Notes: generated by a model from the letters alone, not told the origin. A DNA stretch of 64,000 nucleotides from Bradyrhizobium iriomotense (GCF_030160715.1 NZ_BSOW01000032.1:59659-123658), one strand, 5' to 3'; shown: positions 44,655-53,231, numbered from the stretch's first letter. Program-made: numbers and translations.

Positions 44655-45169
44655 GGCGTGACGCTCCGGCGCTTGAGCCAGGCCACATGCTGCTCGAGCG
44701 TGTAGGCGCGCGGTTCGTGACCGGCGGCGAGGCGATTGTGGAGATGCCGCCAGTATTCGGGCGCGGCGTCGGCCGGATCGGTGCCGAGCGCCTCGATGGC
44801 GTCTACCGCCTGCAGCACACGTTCGACCTTCGGCCAGCTATCGACGCGCAGCAGGATCTCGCCGCCCGGTCGGACGAATGGCAGCGTCTGATAGCGCTGG
44901 CCTGACTCCACAGCGCGCACGATGTCCATGCGCGATACCACGGTGCCGTAGTCATTCGATGCCCAGCGCACGAAGCCGAAGATGCTGCCGGCCATAAAGC
45001 TCGATATGCTGCGGCGACGGTCGAGGATCTTCTCCTCGGCACGGCGGCCGAAGCGCAGCCAGTGCTCGATCCTCTTCTCGATCCAGGTCAGCTCCACATG
45101 AGTGAGCGCGACACCGCGTCGATGCAAGGTCGGCACGGCACGCGGCGGCAAGGCCTCGTTGTCATTCAT
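44651..45169 (-). CDS. DUF2840 protein
   Basis: The 172-residue protein of the DUF2840 family (LTHVELTWIEKRIEHWLRFGR, SISSFMAGSIFGFVRWASNDYGTVVSRMDIVRA, LRVDSWPKVERVLQAVDAIEALG) is conserved next to traF and parA in rhizobial and sphingomonad ICEs. Function is unknown. 4-bp overlaps with both neighbours show a tight operon. Confidence 0.85.
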   Translation of the reverse strand: MNDNEALPPRAVPTLHRRGVALTHVELTWIEKRIEHWLRFGRRAEEKILDRRRSISSFMAGSIFGFVRWASNDYGTVVSRMDIVRAVESGQRYQTLPFVRPGGEILLRVDSWPKVERVLQAVDAIEALGTDPADAAPEYWRHLHNRLAAGHEPRAYTLEQHVAWLKRRSVTP

Positions 45170-45420
45170 GACGGCTCTCCGGCGTCAGTGGGGAATTCGC
45201 GCGCCAGCAGTTCGCGCAGCATGTCGGCGACGGTGACGCTGCGCTGGAACGCGGCGACCTTGATACGGCCGCGCAGCGTTGGCGTGACATCAATTGTCAG
45301 CCGCGCGGTGAAGGCCGCTGCGTCATCCATGCGACGCGGCGGCGCGTCGCTGGCCTTGATCCAGCGCTCAGCATCGCCAGGTCTGGATGCGAAACTGCGC
45401 TTGGTGGAGCGCTCGCTCAT
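45166..45420 (-). CDS. small ribbon-helix-helix protein, probable ParA partner
   Basis: The 84-residue protein's C-terminal half (FTARLTIDVTPTLRGRIKVAAFQRSVTVADMLRELLAREF) looks like a ribbon-helix-helix DNA-binding domain, preceded by a basic, flexible N-terminus. It overlaps parA by 4 bp. Small RHH proteins paired with ParA usually bind the partition site. That role is inferred from position and fold only. Confidence 0.7.
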   Translation of the reverse strand: MSERSTKRSFASRPGDAERWIKASDAPPRRMDDAAAFTARLTIDVTPTLRGRIKVAAFQRSVTVADMLRELLAREFPTDAGEPS

Positions 45421-46052
45421 GGCGCGATCCTCGCGACTTCGGCGGCGAGCGCGGCAATCTCGCGGGCAGCAGCGCTCTGCTCGACGAGCTCGAAGACGAG
45501 CCGGCCGGACTGCGCGGCGTCGGCGAAGATGACGCGCTGGCCGATGGTGCTGACGAGCACCGGCGGATCGTGATCGGCAAGTGCCTCGATCGTCTCGCGG
45601 GCGATGAGCGTGCGCGCGCCGCAGCGGTTGAGCACAAAGCGCGCGGCGAGCTGCGGACGATAGATGCGGGCCTCGCGCAGCAGAGCCAGCATCTCGGCCG
45701 AGGCCCAGCCGTCGAGCGGCGACGGTTGCACGGGGATCAGTACCAGGTCGGCCGCCAGAAGCGCCGAGCGCATCAATCCAGCGATGCGCGGTCCATCAAT
45801 GACGACATGATCGGCGGTGCGCGCGATCTCCGGCGCCTCGCGGTGGAGCGTGTCGCGCGCGAGGCCAACGACGCCGAATAACCGTGCGACGTTCTCCCGC
45901 GCCCGCTGCTGCGACCAGTCCAATGCCGAGCCCTGGGGGTCAGCATCGATCAGCGTCACGCGCTTTCCGCGCAGCGCCCATTCGCCAGCGAGGTGCAGGG
46001 CGAGCGTCGTCTTGCCGACACCGCCCTTCTGGTTGAGCAGCGCGACAATCAT
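45417..46052 (-). CDS. parA: ParA-family partition ATPase
   Basis: This 211-residue P-loop ATPase has the deviant Walker A KGGVGKTTLALHLAGEWA at the N-terminus, followed by VTLIDADPQGSALDW and VVIDGPRIAGLM (Walker B). The short length is typical of type Ib plasmid or ICE ParA proteins without an N-terminal regulatory domain. It may stabilise the excised circular form. It overlaps repA by 4 bp. Confidence 0.92.
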   Translation of the reverse strand: MIVALLNQKGGVGKTTLALHLAGEWALRGKRVTLIDADPQGSALDWSQQRARENVARLFGVVGLARDTLHREAPEIARTADHVVIDGPRIAGLMRSALLAADLVLIPVQPSPLDGWASAEMLALLREARIYRPQLAARFVLNRCGARTLIARETIEALADHDPPVLVSTIGQRVIFADAAQSGRLVFELVEQSAAAREIAALAAEVARIAP

Positions 46053-47137
46053 CGCTTGCCTCCCGCCTTGCGGTCGAGAAGCGGCAGAGATGGTTGGCGT
46101 GGGTGCTTGGTTGGCGGCTCAGCGCCGGCGTCGGCGCTATCCGCAACACGCACGGGCCCACTACAACAGTTAGATTCTAGGTTAGACTCTAAGTTAGATT
46201 CTATATTAGAGGCATGCGTGCGAAGTCCCGATGGGGCTGCGTGCGGAATCCCGATACGGTTTGCGTGCGAAGTCCCGAGCGCTTCCACAGCGCTGTCCAC
46301 AGGGCCAGTGGACAACTTTGTCGGCAGAATGCGCAGCAGCTCATGGCGGCCCTCGCGTTCGACGTGCAAGCCGTAGCCGGGGAGTGGTTGACGTGCGGCG
46401 ATAAGGCGGATCTGCCGCGCGAAATCGGAGACGCGCACCAGGCTGCCGGATTTCTTGTGGAGGTGCGCGATCTCGAACAGCCATCCCCTTGGCTGGCGGC
46501 CGGCGTGCTTGCGCGCGACGCGGTAGAGCCAGCGCTCGATCCCGCCGGTCAGGCCGAAGTAGGCCGGATCAATCGTGAGAACGAGTGAGCGATCGATGAC
46601 GCCGCGATAGAACCAGTCAGGGAGGACAAATTCCATGCCTTCCACGCGACCGTCGCGCCTCGCGCATTCCTCCCATTCGTTGATCCAGGAGAATTGGTGA
46701 CGCCGCCAATGCTCGCCCTGCCGAATGGTGGTGCGGATGACGGTCGCCTGCAGACGCGCCAGTGCCCCCTTCAAGAGCTTGTAGTCCCGCGCGCCGGTCT
46801 GCCGGCCGACTGCGATCAGGAGCTGGTAGGGCGTGAAGCGCAGGAAGCGTGAGGTCTTCAGACCATGGTTCTCAGCTTCGACAATCTGGCTCGCCGCCCA
46901 AATCAGCACGTCCGCATCCCAAATGGTCGCCATGCCGTGCTCTGGGACTGCAAAGACTTCGACGCACACGTCGCCGGCCTCGTAGAGGATAGGTCTCGTC
47001 CGCTTGGCCTTGGCGAGCGAGAAGAATGGCCGCTCCATCAGGTCGCGCTGATCGCGCGGGCTGGCGTCGCCGATGGCGACAACGAACGGATCGAGCTTGC
47101 TTCGCTCGCTGGGCGTGATGGGGCGGCGCGACGACAT
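46049..47137 (-). CDS. repA: replication initiator-like protein RepA
   Basis: The 362-residue plasmid-type replication initiator (RPA family) includes the conserved blocks ERPFFSLAKAKRTRPILYEAGDV, IWDADVLIWAASQI, FTPYQLLIAVGR and GIERWLYRVARKHAGRQPRGW. I chose ATG 47137; the frame runs to 47317 but the added residues are low complexity and overlap the excisionase-like gene. Its presence suggests that the excised element may replicate transiently. The C-terminal tail from about residue 305 is unlike the family; on the other strand it contains short repeats (46163-46265). Confidence 0.85.
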   Translation of the reverse strand: MSSRRPITPSERSKLDPFVVAIGDASPRDQRDLMERPFFSLAKAKRTRPILYEAGDVCVEVFAVPEHGMATIWDADVLIWAASQIVEAENHGLKTSRFLRFTPYQLLIAVGRQTGARDYKLLKGALARLQATVIRTTIRQGEHWRRHQFSWINEWEECARRDGRVEGMEFVLPDWFYRGVIDRSLVLTIDPAYFGLTGGIERWLYRVARKHAGRQPRGWLFEIAHLHKKSGSLVRVSDFARQIRLIAARQPLPGYGLHVEREGRHELLRILPTKLSTGPVDSAVEALGTSHANRIGIPHAAPSGLRTHASNIESNLESNLESNCCSGPVRVADSADAGAEPPTKHPRQPSLPLLDRKAGGKR

Positions 47138-47150
47138 GGCGGGCGTTGCC

Positions 47151-47402
47151 TTAGCGATGCGCGTTGCCGGCGGCGCGGGCTTCGACGTAGCGAGGATCCG
47201 ACGTTGAGCTGCAGGCGGCCTGATCGGCCCAGGCTTCGAGATCGCCGATCGCGTAGACGACGCGGCCGCCGAGCTTGCGGAAGGTCGGACCGTTGCCATG
47301 GCAGCGGTATTTCTCAAGCGTGCGCGGCGAGATGCCGAGGAGGCGCGCGGCCTCGGGGGTGCGCACGTAGCGGGTTGAGAGTTGCGCGGGCCTATCGAGC
47401 AT
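47151..47402 (-). CDS. rdfS: RdfS/AlpA-like excisionase (recombination directionality factor)
   Basis: The 83-residue MerR/excisionase-type helix-turn-helix protein reads STRYVRTPEAARLLGISPRTLEKYRCHGNGPTFRKLGGRVVYAIGDLEAWADQ. This is the winged-helix Xis-like fold with the K-x-G-x-x-V-x-Y wing and the D-LEAW end. In the M. loti R7A symbiosis ICE, RdfS drives excision and is activated by FseA. Here it lies directly downstream of the fseA-like gene and 13 bp before repA, the same logic. The assignment rests on fold and position. Confidence 0.8.
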   Translation of the reverse strand: MLDRPAQLSTRYVRTPEAARLLGISPRTLEKYRCHGNGPTFRKLGGRVVYAIGDLEAWADQAACSSTSDPRYVEARAAGNAHR

Positions 47403-47610
47403 GGGAGATCTCCGTCTTGCCTCGAAGCGCCGCGGCCAAGTCGCGGCTTGTCCGGGCCAGAGTGGCGGAGAGTTCAGGCGTTGGGGGTGGACGAAAAACT
47501 ATGTAGGTTTGTGTCCCCCCATCGTCGCAACCAGGCGAAGCCGAGCGCTACCAGCTGGGCGCAACTAACTCATCAGGGCGGCGGATGGCTTGGAGGGATC
47601 AGGGACTCGA

Positions 47611-48397
47611 TCAGAGGCCGCGTAGAAGCTTCAGATAGCCGCGCTCGACCAAAGCGATTGAATCATGAATGAGCCGGTTCGCCTTGCGGCGGGCATGCGA
47701 ATCCTTCCACTCGACCGAACGACGCTGCGCGTGGTCGGAGGCGAGCACCTTCGCTGCCACTTCTCGCGGGCCGCCGCCGAGGTCATGGACGTCGAAGGCG
47801 TGAAGGAGCTGAATCAGTCGCCGCTTCTGGAATGACGTCAGCCGCAGCGCCGCCGGTAGAAGATCGACGCGCTGGCCACTAAGGCGACGCACGAAGTGTA
47901 GCACCACGTCGGCGCGCAGTTCGCCCATGCTGTCGAGCGGCACAAGCACGGCGGGGCGGCGCGCGGCCTGCTCGTCGCGCAAACGGACATGGAGCTCACC
48001 TGAGCCGTCGGCGACAACCAGCTCGCGACCGTCAGCGTCTATCCGCTCGACGATTGGCAGTCCGAAAGCGTTGCGATCAATCGAATGAACGGTCTCGAAG
48101 TCTGGCGGCGCGGGCGTCAGGATCAATGTTCCCGGTGATGCCTCGGGCAGCCAAATGGCTGGTTCGGGCCCAACCGGAGAGGCGGGATCATGGGCGACAC
48201 CGCAACCTCCATCGACGTGCGAAAATCGTTCGGATGGTGTTGGGATCGGAGTCGCCGCGCGCGATCTGGCGCTCAGTGCGGGCGAAGTCGCGGCGGTAGT
48301 CGGCATTGCGACGAAGGAATTCGAGGGCAAAACCCGGGCGCTCAAGACGATTCAGGCGTTCGATGGTCTCCGGCGAGCGCCAGTACTGGGTCGGCAT
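47611..48397 (-). CDS. fseA: FseA-like DUF6499/DUF2285 activator, split by a +1 frameshift
   Basis: The first frame (48397-48188) gives MPTQYWRSPETIERLNRLER and FALEFLRRNADYRRDFARTE, the DUF6499 domain, and stops at TGA (48188-48190). The second frame, joined by +1 slippage near CGG TGT (48197-48202), continues AHDPASPVGPEPAIWLPEASPG. It ends in a DUF2285 domain (LTSFQKRRLIQLLHAFDVHD...DSHARRKANRLIHDSIALVERGYLKLL) at 47611. FseA of the M. loti R7A symbiosis ICE is made from two ORFs by programmed +1 frameshifting and activates rdfS. The same split and the same downstream gene occur here. Alternatively it is a simple one-base insertion. Confidence 0.7.
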
Positions 48398-48516
48398 GGT
48401 CTGTCTTCTCGTCTTTTTGTTCTGTGCCCCGCACCACGATCCCTAAAGACGCTAAAAGAGACTAGACCCGGAGGTTGCATCACGCGAGATCGCAATTTGC
48501 GTGATTGGGGCGCAAA

Positions 48517-48780
48517 TCACTGCATCCGCGGTTCCAAAAGGTCCTGATATCCGGCTTCCACCATCCATCGCGCGCGAGCGAGATGGCTATCATGGACATT
48601 TTTGGCACGATCTGGTTCGCGCGTGGGGTCGAGGCCGAAGATCACGCTGACCACCTCGCGCCAGTCGGCGCCCTCCTCTTCGGCCATCAACAACCGAACG
48701 TAGATAGCAAGATGTTTCTCGTCGTAGGCGTTGACGCGATCCGTTATTGGCGGCCGGTCCTGGAATGGCGCATTGTTCAT
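48517..48780 (-). CDS. qseM: QseM-like single-domain DUF2285 antiactivator
   Basis: The 87-residue protein is almost entirely a DUF2285 domain (TDRVNAYDEKHLAIYVRLLMAEEEGADWREVVSVIFGLDP, then DSHLARARWMVEAGYQDLL). GAGGGG sits 9 bases before its ATG. In mesorhizobial ICEs the antiactivator QseM has this size and domain, binds TraR and FseA, and is transcribed away from the repressor gene qseC. Here the divergent neighbour is a Cro/CI-type regulator. Its domain matches the C-terminal domain of the fseA-like gene downstream, fitting a competitive inhibitor. Confidence 0.75.
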   Translation of the reverse strand: MNNAPFQDRPPITDRVNAYDEKHLAIYVRLLMAEEEGADWREVVSVIFGLDPTREPDRAKNVHDSHLARARWMVEAGYQDLLEPRMQ

Positions 48781-48960
48781 TGCAATTGCCCCTCAGCATT
48801 GATGCAGCGATTAGAATTCATCTAAGCTTCAGGACTTTGCAAGCTGGGAAATCGTCACGCGCGAATTGTGCCGTGATGCGCAGATCGCATCGCGGCGCTC
48901 CCCGGAAGCGGCACACCAGGCCCTAGCCAGACGATATGAATAGCACAGTGACGCACGAAT

Positions 48961-48991
48961 CGGAATGATCGTTCCTGGAACGATCATTCCG
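48961..48991. promoter_or_regulatory. perfect 31-bp palindrome, candidate QseC operator
   Basis: CGGAATGATCGTTCC (48961-48975) is repeated in perfect inversion at 48977-48991 around a single T. It lies 21 bp before the ATG of the Cro/CI-type gene and 181 bp from the divergent qseM-like start. QseC-type regulators act on operators in exactly this divergent promoter, but the identity of the binding protein is inferred. Confidence 0.7.
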
Positions 48992-49011
48992 ATGTGAGTT
49001 CCCTTGTTGCC

Positions 49012-49245
49012 ATGGATCTCAAGGAGGTCATGGCGGTCAATCTGCGTCGGATACGTCATGTGAAGAAAATGACGCAGGAAGAGTTGGCCGATGGCGCTGG
49101 ACTAAGCGTCCGTTACGTCGGCGCAATTGAACGCGCAGATGTGTCGGCCAGCGTAACCGTGCTCGGCCGAATTGCGGAGGCGCTAGGGGTCGAGGCAACC
49201 GATCTGATCAAACGAACGGCGGTTCATCCTCATCGGTCTCGATGA
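49012..49245 (+). CDS. qseC: QseC-like Cro/CI-family regulator
   Basis: The 77-residue HTH_3 protein (MDLKEVMAVNLRRIRHVKKM, then TQEELADGAGLSVRYVGAIERADVSASVTVLGRIAEALGVEATDLIKR) consists of little more than the DNA-binding domain. I chose ATG 49012, which starts at the family N-terminus; the frame extends to 48994 over the operator region. The 31-bp palindrome just upstream suggests autoregulation. In M. loti, QseC represses qseM and its own gene to set a bistable conjugation switch. Confidence 0.78.
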   Translation: MDLKEVMAVNLRRIRHVKKMTQEELADGAGLSVRYVGAIERADVSASVTVLGRIAEALGVEATDLIKRTAVHPHRSR

Positions 49246-49407
49246 CGCGACGAATTCGTGCTCCATTGCACCCTTGGCACATTATGAATCAACTCGGCAT
49301 GCGTCACGCATAAGTTGATAGGCGACTTTACGTAAATCTGGTTTGTCTCCAGAGACGCATACCTTTCAGGGACGGAAGGGCATACTGAGTGAGATGGAGT
49401 GGGCTTT

Positions 49408-49824
49408 ATGCCCCTGTACGAGCACTTGCCATCCGACATCCGCGAAGTCGTGGACGCTTACGTCGCGGACCTCAGGCCCCAACCTTGGCGAATTCGCTTC
49501 CTGTTGTTGATTGATCTCCTTCAAGAGAAGTTGGAGACCGGGGCCGCCGCCGAGCAGTGGCGCCTGCTTCAACAATGGACTGGCATAGTGACGGCGATCT
49601 TGGAACATTTGCCGCCTGACAGCTCCGTTGTCGAATGCTTGGGGTTGATGAGCATCAGCTTCAACGACGAATGGCGCGCTCAGGCACTCGGCCAGATCGA
49701 ACGGGATCCCACGGCGCTGGATCGTTTGGTCGCAATTTGCCCCGACTGGGAAGACATCGTCGAGACCGTGTGGGAAGCCAATCAAAGACGGCCGATCAAG
49801 GCGGGACAGGTCCGCGGTCGCTGA
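49408..49824 (+). CDS. conserved-looking hypothetical protein
   Basis: The 138-residue, mostly helical, acidic protein (MPLYEHLPSDIREVVDAYVA, IRFLLLIDLLQEKLETGAAAEQWRLLQQW, LDRLVAICPDWEDIVETVWEANQRR) is not recognised. It has no signal peptide or membrane segment. It is convergent with the second DUF736 gene, separated by a strong hairpin at 49891-49920. Codon use and composition match the surrounding ICE genes, so I think it is real. Confidence 0.6.
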   Translation: MPLYEHLPSDIREVVDAYVADLRPQPWRIRFLLLIDLLQEKLETGAAAEQWRLLQQWTGIVTAILEHLPPDSSVVECLGLMSISFNDEWRAQALGQIERDPTALDRLVAICPDWEDIVETVWEANQRRPIKAGQVRGR

Positions 49825-49890
49825 TGGAGACCGGTCCGCGGTCCGCGCCGGCTCGCGAAGCTCTGTACGGCCGGCTCTTGAGCAAGGCTA

Positions 49891-49920
49891 TGCCTCGCCC
49901 GGGGCCAGCCGGGCGAGGCA
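49891..49920. terminator. strong bidirectional hairpin between convergent genes
   Basis: TGCCTCGCCCGG (49891-49902) pairs perfectly with CCGGGCGAGGCA (49909-49920) around a 6-nt loop. There is no long T-run, but its position between two convergent genes suits a shared terminator. Confidence 0.6.
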
Positions 49921-49932
49921 TTGTGGCTCGGA

Positions 49933-50259
49933 TCAGTCCCGGTTGCGACGGCTGGGGCGGGACCAGATCAGGCTGAAGCCCTCACCGTCTTCGTCGTCGA
50001 AGAGGTTGGCGAAGATCGGAGCGGTGAAGCTCGGATCGTCGAGCTTGAGGCCGAGATAGTCGCGGCCCTCGTTGGAGCGCTTGGACCAGGCGGCTCCAAC
50101 CTGCACACGGCCGATGTAGACCCGGTGGCTGGGGGCGTTGTCGCCCGAGCGGTTGGTTTCGGGGACGATCCGGACGTTCCTCGCCTGGAGCGAGAGAGTG
50201 ACGATTTCGCCGTTGAATTCGTTGTTGCCGGTCTTCTTGAAGGTGCCGATGGTCGCCAT
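49933..50259 (-). CDS. DUF736 protein (copy 2)
   Basis: The 108-residue DUF736 protein reads MATIGTFKKTGNNEFNGEIV, NAPSHRVYIGRVQVGAAWSKRSNEGRDYLGLKLDDPSFTAPIFANLFDDEDGEGFSLIW. ATG 50259 follows AGGAGA (50268-50273 on the other strand), a good ribosome binding site. It is diverged from copy 1 at 43737-44072. Two DUF736 genes on one element are common in large rhizobial ICEs and may reflect fusion of two backbone modules. Function unknown. Confidence 0.88.
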   Translation of the reverse strand: MATIGTFKKTGNNEFNGEIVTLSLQARNVRIVPETNRSGDNAPSHRVYIGRVQVGAAWSKRSNEGRDYLGLKLDDPSFTAPIFANLFDDEDGEGFSLIWSRPSRRNRD

Positions 50260-50962
50260 GGTAGTTCTCCTTGATCTCTGTTCTCCGAGCCCGCACCTTG
50301 CGGCCTCGATGGTGATCGACAGGCCGGAGGCGATCGACGGCGCACCCCGAAGGGGCTGGACAGCAAAGGAGGAACTTTCTTGTTTCGCGAGGAATGACGG
50401 CGCAGCCGGCAGGGGAAGAAAGTTGTGACGCCGCTGTTGCGCCATAGGCGGTCGAGGCTTCAGCCGTCCTTCGGCCAGATCCATCCATCGAAGAGGCCGT
50501 TTGGTGCGCTCGATCCGAACAGAGCTGGCATCAAGGAGAACGTGGCGATTTGCGAGCCCACCGAGAGAGCTGGTCCAGTGAATCCAATGCTGCTTAGCTC
50601 TCTGTAGTGGAGACGGACGGATCTCCGCTTCCGCGATCGCGCGTCGGCAGCACACGCCCCGTTCACGAGAGCCGCCGGCCGTGTGATCCGTCGCCGTTTG
50701 GTCGATGCCGCACAACGACTGCCACGAAACTGCCACTCTGCGATGATCGGTCGAGCCTCGACGCTCAGGCTTCGCTGAGTGTAGCTCAAAGACAAGAATC
50801 GCGAGCACGCTGGATGCCTGATCCGGTCAGTTACAATGTAATCGCTGTCAGCTCTCGCCAGGCCTTCCGGTCCCGCAGCGATTACGACTAGCCGCGCAGC
50901 CCGAAAGCAGGATCTCGTGCAGGACGATGCCCGTTAAGAGATCGGGGGAGAAAGAGAATCGG
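50260..50962. other. intergenic region, no gene recognised
   Basis: About 700 bases with only shadow-like open frames on either strand and no family match. It probably holds the promoter of the DUF736 gene. Confidence 0.4.
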
Positions 50963-51292
50963 ATGAGCGACAATAGCAACCTCGAAAACAGAACCATCGA
51001 AGCGATACGGCATTATCGCGAGGCCCTCGCCGTGGTGGACCGCCTGGAGCGAAAAGAACGTTCCGCGCATCGAGCGCTGACCAGGATACTGCCTGAATTG
51101 GGGCTCGCCTTACGCAGCGAAGACCCGCGGTCTCTCAAGGATAGCATTGAGATTGGCTTGGCAGCTGTCTCGCGGCAGGACCAAGCGTGGGCCAACCTAA
51201 CCGAGGCGGCTGCACGATTGGAGTCAGCGCGCCTGACTTTGGCCGCCCTTGAGCGCCAACTGGGATATATCCCACGTGTCTCGAAAGCGTGA
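50963..51292 (+). CDS. hypothetical coiled-coil protein
   Basis: The 109-residue, almost fully helical and charged protein has heptad-like leucine spacing (AIRHYREALAVVDRLERKER, LRSEDPRSLKDSIEIGLAAV, ARLESARLTLAALERQLGY). No family is recognised. I chose ATG 50963 because GGGGGAGAAAG precedes it. It is convergent with the cold-shock gene. Confidence 0.55.
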   Translation: MSDNSNLENRTIEAIRHYREALAVVDRLERKERSAHRALTRILPELGLALRSEDPRSLKDSIEIGLAAVSRQDQAWANLTEAAARLESARLTLAALERQLGYIPRVSKA

Positions 51293-51335
51293 GATTCGGA
51301 CTAGCTCAAAGAATGCCGGGACGTCGAGCTGCGCC

Positions 51336-51542
51336 TTATCCTAGGCGGAGATTTTCTGCGGCTTGTTTGCCGCTGCGGTTCGTCACCACCTCGTAGCTGA
51401 CCTTCGCGCCTTCAACGAGCGAGGTATAGCCGGCCTTCTCTACCGCAGAGATGTGCACGAAAACATCTTTGCCACCATCATCCGGCGCAATGAATCCATA
51501 GCCTTTCGTCGGGTTGAACCACTTAACAGTCCCTAACGCCAC
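51336..51542 (-). CDS. cspA: cold-shock-domain protein
   Basis: The 68-residue cold-shock protein carries RNP1 KGYGFIAPD and RNP2 VFVHIS in the usual order (LGTVKWFNPTKGYGFIAPDDGGKDVFVHISAVEKAG ... GKQAAENLRL). It is a single-stranded nucleic acid chaperone. The start is GTG at 51542, which gives the normal family length; the frame extends to 51590 without similarity. It is a common passenger on rhizobial elements. Confidence 0.92.
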   Translation of the reverse strand: MALGTVKWFNPTKGYGFIAPDDGGKDVFVHISAVEKAGYTSLVEGAKVSYEVVTNRSGKQAAENLRLG

Positions 51543-51989
51543 GTCATTTGCTCCAAAAAGAAAAACCACCTTCTCATCTAAATCAATCAACGACCCGGCG
51601 GCAAGTCTCTGCGCGACGTGGCGAGGGATCCGTTATCTCGCTCGGTAGTAGGTCTTGGACAGAAGGCCCCACGTGATGGTCGTGCGAAGTACAAGCACCT
51701 TGAAAGGTCGACATTCAAGAACGACGACGCGAAGGTCACATTTTCTTCGAAAACCGCGTGCTAACTGTCGCCTGGTTGTCGCGGCCGGATGTACGCCGTG
51801 GCATCACGGGAGCCCCGGCCTTCATGCCGGGGTTTTTCGTTTTCGGCGCGAGAAGTCCGCCCGATTCAAGATGTCTTTTGTGCAGCTTGATTTGAGTAGG
51901 ATCATGACGCGTCGCAGCCCACCGCGACAATTCTGGTTGGATCAGGAAGAACCGTCCGGGCAGAGCGAAAAGCCGAACAGCAGGCAAAC
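51543..51989. other. non-coding stretch with a terminator hairpin
   Basis: No gene is recognised. A terminator-like hairpin lies at 51813-51838, and the methyltransferase promoter should be to its right. Confidence 0.4.
51813..51838 (+). terminator. rho-independent terminator-like hairpin
   Basis: CCCCGGC (51813-51819) pairs with GCCGGGG (51826-51832) and is followed by TTTTTCG. No plus-strand gene ends just before it, so it may terminate an unrecognised transcript or be left from a lost gene. Confidence 0.6.
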
Positions 51990-52736
51990 ATGGCGCAGAA
52001 TATCTACGACAATCCCGATTTCTTCGCTGGCTACAGCCAGTTGCCCCGGCAGGTGCATGGGCTGGACGGCGCTCCTGAATGGCCCGCGATCCGGGCCATG
52101 CTGCCCGATTTGGGTGGGAAACGTGTCGTTGATCTGGGATGTGGCTTCGGCTGGGCCTCGCGCTGGATGCGCGAGCAGGGCGCGGCCTCGGTTCTGGGTC
52201 TGGATCTGTCGCAGAACATGATCGAGCGTGCCAGGGCGGACACAGCGGACACCGCCATCGAGTATCGCATCGCCGATCTCGACACGCTGGACCTACCTGA
52301 GACAACTTTCGACCTCGCCTACAGCGCACTGACCTTTCACTATGTTCAGGATTTTGGCCGCCTCGTGCATGTGATCCGCAAGGCACTGGTTCCTGACGGG
52401 CATTTCGTCTTTACGATTGAACATCCGATCTTCATGGCAGCGGTACACCCGCACTGGATTTCCGATGAGGAGGGCCGCAAAACTTGGCCGATCAATCGAT
52501 ATTCCGTCGAGGGTGAACGTCGGACGGACTGGTTCGCCAAGGGCGTTCTGAAATACCACAGGACACTTGGCACCACCCTGAACACGCTGATCGGCGCGGG
52601 CTTTCAAATTCGGCGGGTCGAGGAGTTTGCCCCGACACGCGAGCAGATCCAGCAGATGCCTCAATTGGACGAAGAATTAGAGCGTCCCATGATGCTGATT
52701 GTGTCTGCGTCCACATCGATTGCCGGTAGTGCTTAG
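51990..52736 (+). CDS. class I SAM-dependent methyltransferase (small-molecule type)
   Basis: The 248-residue protein has motif I VVDLGCGFGWASRW (residues ~46-58) and the ribose-binding aspartate in VLGLDLSQNM. The adenine-region DLDTLDLPETTFDLAYSALTFHYV and FVFTIEHPIF follow. Family members methylate small molecules (UbiE/Methyltransf_11 type). It is unrelated in detail to the methyltransferase at 1456. No operon partners are evident, so the substrate is unknown. Confidence 0.88.
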   Translation: MAQNIYDNPDFFAGYSQLPRQVHGLDGAPEWPAIRAMLPDLGGKRVVDLGCGFGWASRWMREQGAASVLGLDLSQNMIERARADTADTAIEYRIADLDTLDLPETTFDLAYSALTFHYVQDFGRLVHVIRKALVPDGHFVFTIEHPIFMAAVHPHWISDEEGRKTWPINRYSVEGERRTDWFAKGVLKYHRTLGTTLNTLIGAGFQIRRVEEFAPTREQIQQMPQLDEELERPMMLIVSASTSIAGSA

Positions 52737-52790
52737 AAGCCGTCGTAATACCCGGTCTGACTAGGTCCTGCCGGGCGCCCAGCACTGATG

Positions 52791-53231
52791 TCAGCCTCGC
52801 GCCACGCGTTGTCTTGCTGGTTCGTCTAAGGCCATCCCGGTGAAGCGAACCAAGGCCGTGATGCTAACGGCAACAGCCCCGACGACCGCGAAAACCGTGT
52901 GCCACGCGGGTGATGGCATCACCATCTGGGCAATTCCGTGCGCGGCGCTGTAACCGGCGACCGTGGCGGGCGCAACATAGAGGAGGATGATCAGGAGCCG
53001 AAGCCAAGTCCATGGCACGAAGGCGAGCGCGAGTTGGCCAATGCCAATGGTCACACCGCCCGCCATGAGCCCTGCTGCTGCGCCACCGAGCACTCCGGCG
53101 CCGGTGTGGAAGGCCCAGGTGCCGATCGTCAGGCCAACGAAGAAAGGCAGTGCGAAAACAGCGAGCGTGAACAGCAACCAGCAGAAGAAGCCGATGCCAA
53201 CGAGGACAAGCAGTGGTCCAAAGATGATCAT
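52791..53231 (-). CDS. small integral membrane protein, unknown
   Basis: The 146-residue protein has about five hydrophobic segments (IIFGPLLVLVGIGFFCWLLF, AVFALPFFVGLTIGTWAF, GGVTIGIGQLALAF, RLLIILLYVAPATVAG, HTVFAVVGAVAVSITALV). I chose ATG 53231, where the first helix begins. No function is assigned; similar short membrane proteins accompany rhizobial ICE backbones. Confidence 0.6.
   Translation of the reverse strand: MIIFGPLLVLVGIGFFCWLLFTLAVFALPFFVGLTIGTWAFHTGAGVLGGAAAGLMAGGVTIGIGQLALAFVPWTWLRLLIILLYVAPATVAGYSAAHGIAQMVMPSPAWHTVFAVVGAVAVSITALVRFTGMALDEPARQRVARG

Noticed and set aside
46163..46265. Short direct repeats (TTAGATTCTA-like and GCGTGCGAAGTCCCGA-like) at the 3' end of repA
   Set aside because: They resembled iterons, but they lie within the translated C-terminal tail of repA (NIESNLESNLESN-like) and are explained by peptide repeats; a replication-origin role remains possible but unsupported.
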